From positions 1 to 12,633 of the forward strand of contig CAYSSG010000050.1 of assembly GCA_964433635.1 (NCBI GenBank): 12,633 nt of DNA, read 5' to 3'. Under the pieces are notes generated by a model. It saw only the letters and a list, made by a program, of their open reading frames with translations, searched no databases and was not told the DNA's origin. The DNA comes from CAYSSG01 sp964433635 (lineage in GTDB: Bacteria; Atribacterota; Phoenicimicrobiia; Phoenicimicrobiales; Stramentimicrobiaceae). The position numbers and the translations under genes were made by a program. Of the stretch, positions 6,377-12,633 are shown in pieces (position 1 is the stretch's first letter; every line of letters starts with the position of its first letter).

Positions 6377-7654
6377 ATGTCGCTAACAATTGTTTTTGGA
6401 ATCATGCTTATCGGATTTTTAGTTGGGATTCCGGTAGCATTTACAATGAGTATGGCTGCATTTTCCTATTTTGTGATTAATCCTGTTCTTCCCAATACAA
6501 TGGTACCTTTAAGAATGGTTGTGGGAGCTGAGTCATACGAATTGATGGCGGTCCCCCTTTACATGTTAGCGGCGCATATTATGAACAGTATGGGTTTAAC
6601 CATGAGAATATTTAAGTTTACAAAGGCACTGGTAGGACATTTTACGGGGGGGACAGCCCATGTGAACATACTTTCCAGTTTGATTTTCTCCGGTATGTCT
6701 GGTTCTGCTCTGGCTGATGCCAGTGGGATTGGCAGTGTTTTAATTAAAGCAATGAAAGATGAGGGTTATGACGCTGAATTTTCGGCAGCTGTTACCGGTG
6801 CTTCGGCTACAATTGGTCCTATCTTTCCACCCAGTATTCCGATGGTGTTAATTGGTGCTGTAGCTGGTATCTCTATTGGAAAATTATTTATTGGCGGCGT
6901 TATACCAGGTATCCTGATGGCAGTTTACATGTCAATTGTGTCTTATATTCTATCCAAAAAGAGGCATTATCCCCGGAGAGAGAGAGCGAAATGGGATGAG
7001 TTGTGGTTCTCTTTTAAAGATGCTTTTCCTGCCCTGACCACTCCTGTGGTTATTTTATACGGAATTCTGGGAGGAATTTTTACACCCACAGAGGCAGGTG
7101 TGGTAGCTGTTTTTTATGCCCTGGTTATTTCCACCTTTGTTTATAAGGAAAGCAATCTTTCGATACTGTTCGATATGTTGATTAAGACAGGCAGGGAAAC
7201 AGCAAGGATTATGTTTATTGTGGGCAGTGCATATGCACTTGCCTGGGTATTATCCAGAGAAAGAATAGCTCTTGTTTTAGTCGATGGTATTACTGCTATT
7301 TCTACTGACCCGATTATAGTGCTTTTATTAATTATAGTTGCTTATCTGATTGTTGGTTGTTTTATTAATCCCTCAGCTGCCATTATTATCTTTGTCCCCA
7401 TGTTAATGCCTCTGGTAAAAAGTGTGGGGATTGATCTAATTCAGTTTGGAGTTATCACTGCATTAACCTTGATGGTAGGCTTACTGACTCCACCTGTGGG
7501 GCTTTCCATGTATATTGTCTGTGATGTAGCTGAAATATCAATCTCTCAATTTGTCAGGGGAATGGGATGGTTCTGGCTGGCTCTTGTTTTTACGATTCTG
7601 ACAATGGTATTTTACCCGGCGGTTGTTACCTGGCTTCCTAATCTTTTAATGTAG
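6377..7654 (+). CDS. dctM: TRAP transporter large membrane subunit (DctM family)
   Basis: A 425-aa polytopic inner-membrane protein, full length for the family, that carries the sodium-coupled transport path for substrate delivered by the binding protein. It is strongly hydrophobic throughout, consistent with about a dozen membrane segments including two re-entrant hairpins. Hallmark sequences are FSGMSGSALADASGIGSV (104-121), GASATIGPIFPPSIPMVLIG (141-160) and the repeat-related C-terminal LLTPPVGLSMYIVCDVAEIS. It starts two bases after dctQ and ends fifteen bases before a uroporphyrinogen-decarboxylase-like gene, tying transport to the downstream enzymes. The transported compound cannot be inferred from this subunit. 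Confidence 0.95.
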   Translation: MSLTIVFGIMLIGFLVGIPVAFTMSMAAFSYFVINPVLPNTMVPLRMVVGAESYELMAVPLYMLAAHIMNSMGLTMRIFKFTKALVGHFTGGTAHVNILSSLIFSGMSGSALADASGIGSVLIKAMKDEGYDAEFSAAVTGASATIGPIFPPSIPMVLIGAVAGISIGKLFIGGVIPGILMAVYMSIVSYILSKKRHYPRRERAKWDELWFSFKDAFPALTTPVVILYGILGGIFTPTEAGVVAVFYALVISTFVYKESNLSILFDMLIKTGRETARIMFIVGSAYALAWVLSRERIALVLVDGITAISTDPIIVLLLIIVAYLIVGCFINPSAAIIIFVPMLMPLVKSVGIDLIQFGVITALTLMVGLLTPPVGLSMYIVCDVAEISISQFVRGMGWFWLALVFTILTMVFYPAVVTWLPNLLM

Positions 7655-7669
7655 TAAAGGAGTTACAGA

Positions 7670-8677
7670 ATGTCTGTTTATCACCATCAATTAACCCCAA
7701 AACAAAGATTAAATAAAGTATTACAAGGTAAAATACCAGATCGAGTACCATGGGTGGACCATTTCATGAGCAATGATCTTCCCGGCCAAATCCTCAAGAG
7801 GCAGTTTAAGTATCAATATAAATACATAAGGAATTTCCCTGAGATACTGGATTATCTTGGCATGGATGCCTTTGAATTCAGGGTCACTGCACCAGTCTAT
7901 TGTGAAATTCTAAAAGAAAATGGTATTGAGATGTACGGCCAGGGATTGATTAAATCCCGGGAAGACCTGAAGACAATCGATCTTCCTGATCCCGGGTCAG
8001 CAGATATCCTCAGGGAAGCAGAACTTCTTTCTAAAAAATATGGTGAAAATTATGCGCTTATCCTGAGTACCCGGAGCGGATTTATGAACACTTTTTTAAG
8101 CCTTGGGTTTGACGGATTTTCCTATGCCCTGGTAGATGATCCTGGTTTGATAGATGACCTTTATTATCAGATGAGAGATTGGACCCTGGAGTTAGTGGAA
8201 CATTTAAAGCAGTTTGAGTTTGATGCAATCAGGGTTACTGATGATATAGCCTATAAGAATGGCTTGCTGTTTTCTCCCGAACTGCTTGAAAAATATCTTT
8301 TATCAGCGCACAGGCTTGTAAAAGAATCTAGCGGATTACCTTTTATGTTCCACAGCGATGGAAATTTTATGGCTCTGATGGACCGTCTCATTGAAATCGG
8401 TGTAGATGTGGTCTCCAATATAGAACCGGAGGCGATGGATATTATAGAACTGAAAAGGCAATATGGGGATAAGGTTAAAATTATGGGAAATATCAGTGTG
8501 AATACGCTTGCTGCCGGAACAGCAGAAGAAGTTTATCAGGAGACCAAAGAAAGACTCCAGGAGCTTTCTCCTGGTGGCGGATATATCCTGAGCTCTTCAA
8601 ACTCTCTGCCAGTTTACTGTAATCCGGAGAATGTGATAGCGATGAAAGAGGCGCTTAGTGAGTATGGTTGGTATTGA
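7670..8677 (+). CDS. Uroporphyrinogen decarboxylase-superfamily protein (methyltransferase-like, not HemE)
   Basis: A 335-aa soluble TIM-barrel protein of the URO-D superfamily (PF01208 type), which includes HemE and corrinoid-linked methyltransferases such as MtaA and CmuA. The start RLNKVLQGKIPDRVPW (13-28) is typical, but the HemE motif with its paired arginines is absent. The stretch FMFHSDGNF (225-233) aligns with the zinc site of MtaA-type enzymes (H-x-C), keeping His228 but having Asp230 in place of Cys. The later cysteine expected near SPGGGYILSS (300-309) is also missing, though Cys317 lies nearby. Chemistry is therefore uncertain. AAAGGAG at 7656-7662 supports the start. No corrinoid protein gene is adjacent. 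Position inside the TRAP operon suggests it acts on the imported compound, perhaps in demethylation or decarboxylation; this is inference. Confidence 0.85.
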   Translation: MSVYHHQLTPKQRLNKVLQGKIPDRVPWVDHFMSNDLPGQILKRQFKYQYKYIRNFPEILDYLGMDAFEFRVTAPVYCEILKENGIEMYGQGLIKSREDLKTIDLPDPGSADILREAELLSKKYGENYALILSTRSGFMNTFLSLGFDGFSYALVDDPGLIDDLYYQMRDWTLELVEHLKQFEFDAIRVTDDIAYKNGLLFSPELLEKYLLSAHRLVKESSGLPFMFHSDGNFMALMDRLIEIGVDVVSNIEPEAMDIIELKRQYGDKVKIMGNISVNTLAAGTAEEVYQETKERLQELSPGGGYILSSSNSLPVYCNPENVIAMKEALSEYGWY

Positions 8678-8735
8678 AAAAGAGTTAGTTAAATTAAAAA
8701 GAAGATCAATGCAACTAATTATTTAGGAGGGTTCG

Positions 8736-9491
8736 ATGTCAGTAAAAAAATTGAGAGAGGGAAAGAGAATTATCGGAACAATGATTCGTATGGTGAGAAA
8801 TCCGGCAATTGCTCAGATTGCTTACCATGCGGGTTTGGATTTTATTATGCTTGATTTGGAACATGGTCCTTATTCGATTGAGACCGTTTCTGATGTAGCT
8901 AAAGTTGCCCGCTCTATTGGATTAGGAATTTTTGCACGAGTTCCTGAACTTACCAGAGGGTATGTATCACGTATGATGGATGCCGGCATAGAAGGCGTGA
9001 TGGTACCGATGATCAGTACACCTGAAGAGGCAAAAAAATTGGTAGAATGGTCTCGATATAAACCTATTGGGAATCGGGGATTTGGCAGCAATGGTGGGCT
9101 TACCAATTTTGCTGGAATAGGAAGCAATGCTCCCACATTTATGAAAAACCAAAATGAGTTAACCCTGGCAATAGCACAAATAGAAACCGCTGAGGCAATT
9201 GAAAATATTGATGCAATTGCTGCAGTTGAAGGAGTTGATGTTTTACTGATTGGCCCGAATGATCTAGCCATTTCCCTCGGCGTACCAGGTGATACCATGG
9301 GTGAGCTGAACCAGGCAGCGATTGCAAAAGTTGCCGATGCTGCCCAAAAACACAAAAAATTCTTTGCTATCCATGGTAATGATGCACTCCTTGAGAGGTG
9401 GGATTCCAGGTTGCAGATGGTGATGAATGATTTGGATATTAGTATCCTTCAAAATGGATTTTCTTCGATCGTAAAAAAATATCAGAGATAA
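8736..9491 (+). CDS. HpcH/HpaI-family class II (metal-dependent) aldolase
   Basis: A 251-aa cytosolic TIM-barrel aldolase that cleaves 4-hydroxy-2-oxo acids (for example 2-keto-3-deoxy acids) to pyruvate or a related enolate plus an aldehyde. Key residues are all present and nearly at the HpaI positions: His43 in DLEHGP (catalytic base), Arg68 in ARVPE (pyruvate binding), Glu150 in QIETAEA and Asp176 in GPNDL (divalent-metal ligands). The region RGFGSNG (114-120) replaces the usual RG-GxxRA stretch, so the aldehyde pocket may differ. AGGAGG lies five bases before the ATG. Length is normal. Citrate lyase beta-like (CitE) activity is less likely given the HpaI-type motifs. Substrate is unknown; the TRAP genes upstream suggest a sugar-acid or hydroxyacid route. 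Confidence 0.92.
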   Translation: MSVKKLREGKRIIGTMIRMVRNPAIAQIAYHAGLDFIMLDLEHGPYSIETVSDVAKVARSIGLGIFARVPELTRGYVSRMMDAGIEGVMVPMISTPEEAKKLVEWSRYKPIGNRGFGSNGGLTNFAGIGSNAPTFMKNQNELTLAIAQIETAEAIENIDAIAAVEGVDVLLIGPNDLAISLGVPGDTMGELNQAAIAKVADAAQKHKKFFAIHGNDALLERWDSRLQMVMNDLDISILQNGFSSIVKKYQR

Positions 9492-9516
9492 CTTGTATGT
9501 GAACAATAAAAAAAGA

Positions 9517-9532
9517 AAGGAGGAGATGCATG
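9517..9532 (+). promoter_or_regulatory. Ribosome-binding site with overlapping out-of-frame ATG before the D-hydroxyacid dehydrogenase gene
   Basis: AAGGAGG (9517-9523) is followed by ATG 9526 (spacing 2), which opens a five-codon frame MHGSI, and by the genuine start ATG 9530 (spacing 6). The spacing favours 9530. This is the third gene here with a mini-frame nested at its start. Confidence 0.5.
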
Positions 9533-10507
9533 GCAGCATATAAAGTACTGATACCTCAGGAAATTGCCGAGGAAGGCAAAACATATCTCCTTGAAAAAGG
9601 ATATGAAATAAAAATGGGTTCAGGCAACTCATTAGAAGAAATTAAAAAAGATGTGGTAGACTGTGATGCTATTCTTGCCAGGCTTGGACCATTTACGGCA
9701 GAAGTGCTTGAAGCTGGTAAAAAGTTAAAAGTCATTGCACGTCATGGTGTTGGCGTAGATAATATTGATGTTGATAAGGCTTCCGAATTGGGAATTTATG
9801 TAACGAATACGCCCGAATCGAATTCCAACACGGTTGCTGAACTTGCCCTTGGATTTATAGTTTCCCTGGCAAGAAACCTGATTGTTTGCGACAGGGCGGT
9901 CCGATCAGGTGACTTTGAATTTAGAAATCGAAAATTTGGTGTAGACTTGGAAGGTAAAACTTTGGGAGTATTAGGAATAGGCAAAATTGGCCGACGACTC
10001 TCCCTGAAAGCCCATCATGGCCTTTCAATGAAAGTAATGGGGTATGATCCTTTTTTGCCAAAGGAGAATTTCCCCACAGAAGTTAAAAAAATAGAGGAGA
10101 GGGACGAACTCTTCTCTAATTCAGATTTTGTCTCTGTTCATGTTCCCTCTGCACCAGAAACAAAGAAATCCATTGGCATGAGAGAGTTTAAGCTGATGAA
10201 GCCAGGTGCATTTTTTATTAATGTAGCCCGAGGAGATTTACTCATCGAAGAAGACCTGATTAAAGCCCTGCAGGAAGGAGTTATTGCTGGGGCAGGACTC
10301 GATGTTTACGAACAAGAGCCTCCCCCAAAAAATCACCCTTTCTTTACCTTGGAGAATGTTATTTTAACTCCTCATAATGCTTCACACACGAAAGAGTGCA
10401 TGATTCGAATGGCAGTACAGGCTGCGCAGGGTATTGATGAGGTGTTAAGCGGAAAAGAACCCACCTGGCTGGTGAACAGACCTGAAACTTCAGCGGTTAG
10501 AAGATAG
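9530..10507 (+). CDS. D-isomer-specific 2-hydroxyacid dehydrogenase (phosphoglycerate dehydrogenase-like)
   Basis: A 325-aa NAD-dependent dehydrogenase of the D-2-hydroxyacid/SerA family, interconverting a 2-hydroxyacid and 2-oxoacid in the cytosol. It has the substrate-side RHGVGVDNID (71-80), the Rossmann motif GIGKIG (149-154), Asp173 in YDP at the end of the second strand (NAD rather than NADP preference), and the catalytic triad Arg234 in NVARGDLL, Glu263 in YEQEP and His282 in TPHNASH. It stops after the catalytic core, without the ACT or intervening domains of long SerA proteins, so a catabolic role fits better than serine synthesis. It sits between an aldolase and an Ldh_2-family dehydrogenase. 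Related enzymes include (S)-sulfolactate dehydrogenase SlcC, glyoxylate and hydroxypyruvate reductases; which substrate is used here is open. Confidence 0.92.
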   Translation: MAAYKVLIPQEIAEEGKTYLLEKGYEIKMGSGNSLEEIKKDVVDCDAILARLGPFTAEVLEAGKKLKVIARHGVGVDNIDVDKASELGIYVTNTPESNSNTVAELALGFIVSLARNLIVCDRAVRSGDFEFRNRKFGVDLEGKTLGVLGIGKIGRRLSLKAHHGLSMKVMGYDPFLPKENFPTEVKKIEERDELFSNSDFVSVHVPSAPETKKSIGMREFKLMKPGAFFINVARGDLLIEEDLIKALQEGVIAGAGLDVYEQEPPPKNHPFFTLENVILTPHNASHTKECMIRMAVQAAQGIDEVLSGKEPTWLVNRPETSAVRR

Positions 10508-10559
10508 TCTAGAGTTAGATCTTATTAAAAGCTGCTTACCTAAAGGAGATTCTTATAAT

Positions 10560-11630
10560 ATGAAAAAATTTGACCCGGATGAATTAAAAAGGTTTACTAA
10601 AACATTATTTTCAGCATTGGGATTCTCAGAAGAAGAAGCTGAAATTGGTTCTGACCATCTCATAGAAAATAATCTGATGGGTGTTCATTCTCATGGCATT
10701 ATTCGTATTTTGCAGTATGCTGCTGAGGTGAAAGAACAAATACGTCTCAAAGTGAGAGTAACTCCCAGGATATTAAATCAAGTAGACGGAGTGGCTTTAA
10801 TGGATGCCGGATTCTGTTTAGGTCCGGTGGCAGGCATCAAGGCTGCAGACAAAGCAATTGAATTAGCAAAAAAATTTGGTATTGGAAGCGTGACTGTTAA
10901 AAATATTCATCATACCGGTAGAATTGGTGCTTATACCAGCTTAGCAGCCAGTCATCAAATGATTGGTTTTTCTTGTGTTAATATTCCCAATAAGAAGATG
11001 ATGAGGGTAGCTCCTTTTGGCGGCAGAGAAGGAAGGATGACTACAAACCCCATTTCTTTTGCCTGTCCTAGAAATCAAGCATTCCCTTTTCTGGTGGATA
11101 TGGCAACAAGCACAGTAGCAGAAGGAAAAGTTCGGTTGGCAAAAAACAGGAAAGAAAAGATTCCAGAAGACTGGATCATTGATAAATTTGGTAAATCCAG
11201 CAATAATCCTGAGGATTTATATAATGGAGGCGCATTATTACCGTTAGGAGGACATAGGCAAGGACATAAAGGTTTTGCCCTGGGATTAATTGTCGAGATA
11301 TTGGCAGGGGCTTTGAGTGGAAATAAAGTAGCCCAAAAAAATATTGCAGGAGATGGCGGAGGATTTTTTATTCTTGTTTTAAATATTGAGAGGTATTTAC
11401 CTCTAGAAGAATTTAAAGAAGAAATAGAAAAATTATTTTTACATATTAAGGATACACCAACATTGCCTGGTTTCGAAGAAATCATGATTCCGGGAGAAAT
11501 AGAATACTATACCAAGATAAGAAACCTTAAAGAAGGGATCTTATTAGAAGAAAAAACATGGAATGAGATCATTGAATTATCTAAAGCGTTAAAAGTTTGT
11601 GCTGAAGATATTATTAAGTCTGTTTCTTAA
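10560..11630 (+). CDS. Ldh_2-family dehydrogenase (malate/L-lactate/L-sulfolactate type)
   Basis: A 356-aa NAD(P)-dependent oxidoreductase of the Ldh_2 (PF02615) family, whose fold is unrelated to classic lactate and malate dehydrogenases. Family features are NNLMGVHSHGIIRI (37-50, with the HSHG motif and Arg49), the IHHTG stretch (116-120, corresponding to the usual SxHFG), TTNPISFACP (161-170), VDMATSTVAEGKV (179-191) and GGHRQGHKGFALGL (230-243). AAAGGAG at 10542-10548 lies eleven bases before the ATG, slightly far. The gene is 52 bases behind the D-hydroxyacid dehydrogenase gene. Known members include malate, ureidoglycolate, (R)-sulfolactate (ComC) and 2,3-diketogulonate (YiaK) dehydrogenases; the sequence does not decide between them. 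Together the two dehydrogenases could invert a hydroxyacid stereocentre through its oxoacid. Confidence 0.9.
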   Translation: MKKFDPDELKRFTKTLFSALGFSEEEAEIGSDHLIENNLMGVHSHGIIRILQYAAEVKEQIRLKVRVTPRILNQVDGVALMDAGFCLGPVAGIKAADKAIELAKKFGIGSVTVKNIHHTGRIGAYTSLAASHQMIGFSCVNIPNKKMMRVAPFGGREGRMTTNPISFACPRNQAFPFLVDMATSTVAEGKVRLAKNRKEKIPEDWIIDKFGKSSNNPEDLYNGGALLPLGGHRQGHKGFALGLIVEILAGALSGNKVAQKNIAGDGGGFFILVLNIERYLPLEEFKEEIEKLFLHIKDTPTLPGFEEIMIPGEIEYYTKIRNLKEGILLEEKTWNEIIELSKALKVCAEDIIKSVS

Positions 11631-11757
11631 ATTAGATTTGAATCAGGCAGATTAAGATTCATTCTTCAGGGTAGTTTTTATACCTTTCGATATGATACTA
11701 TTTTGTTAGAAGATCAATCATATATTAAAAAAAATTAAAAAATTAGAAGGAGAAAGA

Positions 11758-12633
11758 ATGGAATTGAAAATAAAAGGTATTATTCCCCCGATGATTACGC
11801 CGTTTGATCAAGACGAAAAAGTTGATAGAAAAGCGCTGAAAAAGATGACGAATTATCTCATTAATGCCGGAGTACATGGTGTCTTCCCCCTGGGAAGTAC
11901 CGGTGAAGGTTATGGTCTCAGCATTGAGGAAAAAAAAGAAGTAATCGAAACGGTCTTAGAGGCGACTGGTAAGAGGGTGCCTGTCTATGCCGGTACCGGA
12001 GCCATTACCACAAAGGAATCTGTTCAATTGACAGAAATGGCATCCAAAATTGGTGTGGATGCCCTATCTGTGGTAACCCCTTATTTTATCAATCCAAACC
12101 AGGAAGAACTGTATGAGCATTATAAAGCCATCGCCGCCAGTACCGATCTACCCATCATTCTCTATAATAATCCGGGTAGAACAGGAGTGAGTATAAGTGT
12201 TGATTTAATTGTTCGTTTAAGCCAGATTCATAATATTGTGGGAATAAAAGACAGCAGCGGTGATATGGGTCAGGCAGCCGAAATCATTCGGCGTACAAAA
12301 GGCAATTTCGCGGTCCTGGCAGGGAGAGATACCCTGATCTATGGCTTTCTTGCCTATGGCGCGCATGGCAGCGTAGCTGCAACAGCCAATATCGTACCTG
12401 AACTGGTCGTTACCATCTATGAATTGTACCAGAAAGGGGAACATCAAGCTGCCCTGGAAGCACAGTTTAAACTGGCTCCCTTGCGCCATGCATTTTCCCT
12501 GGGCAGTTTTCCGGTCATCATGAAAGAAGCACTCAAACTCAGAGGAATTGATATGGGCAATACCTTAAAACCCATTCAACCTTTAACTGCTGAAGCAAGG
12601 GAAAGGTTGAAGATGATTCTGGAGGAGATGGGT
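11758..12633 (+). CDS. DapA/NanA-superfamily class I aldolase (3'-truncated by window edge)
   Basis: The frame is open from ATG 11758, five bases after AGAAGGAG (11745-11752), to the last base with no stop; 292 codons are visible, about the full length of the family, so only a few residues are missing. It is a Schiff-base TIM-barrel lyase: GSTGE (46-50) holds the pyruvate carboxylate-binding loop, LYNNPGRTG (135-143) gives Tyr136 and Arg141, and GIKDSSGD (162-169) gives the Schiff-base Lys164. These fit 4-hydroxy-tetrahydrodipicolinate synthase but also 2-keto-3-deoxy-gluconate and related aldolases. Location 127 bases behind a catabolic dehydrogenase gene, in a TRAP operon, makes a pyruvate-forming catabolic aldolase more likely than lysine synthesis; this is contextual inference. 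The 127-base gap holds no clear terminator. Confidence 0.9.
   Translation, partial: MELKIKGIIPPMITPFDQDEKVDRKALKKMTNYLINAGVHGVFPLGSTGEGYGLSIEEKKEVIETVLEATGKRVPVYAGTGAITTKESVQLTEMASKIGVDALSVVTPYFINPNQEELYEHYKAIAASTDLPIILYNNPGRTGVSISVDLIVRLSQIHNIVGIKDSSGDMGQAAEIIRRTKGNFAVLAGRDTLIYGFLAYGAHGSVAATANIVPELVVTIYELYQKGEHQAALEAQFKLAPLRHAFSLGSFPVIMKEALKLRGIDMGNTLKPIQPLTAEARERLKMILEEMG

Noticed and set aside
7670..8677. Calling this gene hemE (haem biosynthesis)
   Set aside because: The N-terminal arginine motif of true uroporphyrinogen decarboxylase is absent and no haem-biosynthesis genes are nearby.
8870..9355. 161-codon minus-strand frame opposite the HpcH/HpaI aldolase gene
   Set aside because: The plus-strand protein has all catalytic residues in place. 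The antisense frame is Ser/Ala/Ile-rich with no recognisable domain, as expected of a shadow frame.
9264..9632. 122-codon minus-strand frame spanning the junction of the aldolase and D-hydroxyacid dehydrogenase genes
   Set aside because: It overlaps two well-supported genes and the shared Shine-Dalgarno region, and its peptide shows no known motif.
11075..11485. 136-codon minus-strand frame inside the Ldh_2-family gene
   Set aside because: It is antisense to conserved family motifs and rich in Pro/Ser/Ile without domain features.
11640..11670. Short inverted repeat TGAATC...GATTCA as a terminator after the Ldh_2-family gene
   Set aside because: The stem is only six base pairs and AT-rich, and no T-run directly follows it, so a transcription stop is not supported.
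11758..12633. Naming this gene dapA outright
   Set aside because: Active-site residues are shared by the whole superfamily and the context is catabolic, so only a superfamily call is justified.

Overview
The window looks like part of the genome of an anaerobic, low-GC bacterium that ferments amino acids and organic acids. A ferredoxin-dependent 2-oxoacid oxidoreductase next to a phosphotransacylase points to anaerobic fermentation. The TRAP solute-binding protein has a classical signal peptide without a lipobox, which favours a cell with an outer membrane over a typical Gram-positive one. An Atribacterota-like or other deep-branching diderm fermenter would fit, but the sequence alone does not fix the taxon. 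All convincing genes are on the + strand, and nearly all follow strong Shine-Dalgarno sequences.

Region 1 (1-4157) is an amino-acid fermentation cassette. It holds the C-terminal three quarters of indolepyruvate:ferredoxin oxidoreductase alpha (iorA, cut by the left edge), the overlapping beta subunit gene (iorB), a class I/II PLP aminotransferase, and a phosphate acetyl/butyryltransferase-family enzyme (ptb-like). Read as a pathway, an aromatic (or related) amino acid is transaminated to a 2-oxoacid. IorAB oxidises this to an acyl-CoA with reduction of ferredoxin, and the phosphotransacylase makes an acyl-phosphate. The kinase needed for the final ATP-yielding step is not in the window.

Region 2 (4158-4666) is a 509-base intergenic stretch. 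It contains a possible degraded insertion-sequence end, unrecognised short reading frames, and the A/G-rich leader of the next operon.

Region 3 (4667-12633) is a probable catabolic operon for an unidentified carboxylate. A complete TRAP transporter (binding protein, small and large membrane subunits) is followed by a uroporphyrinogen-decarboxylase-superfamily protein with atypical metal-site residues, an HpcH/HpaI-type class II aldolase, a D-2-hydroxyacid (phosphoglycerate-type) dehydrogenase, an Ldh_2-family (malate/L-lactate/sulfolactate-type) dehydrogenase, and a DapA/NanA-superfamily class I aldolase that runs off the right edge. A 14-bp inverted repeat with a 26-nt loop separates the binding-protein gene from the membrane-subunit genes and may keep the binding protein in excess. 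Two unrelated hydroxyacid dehydrogenases and two unrelated pyruvate-type aldolases in one transport operon suggest inversion or oxidation of a 2-hydroxyacid followed by retro-aldol cleavage. The actual substrate cannot be read from the sequence. No transcriptional regulator, RNA gene or CRISPR array was found.
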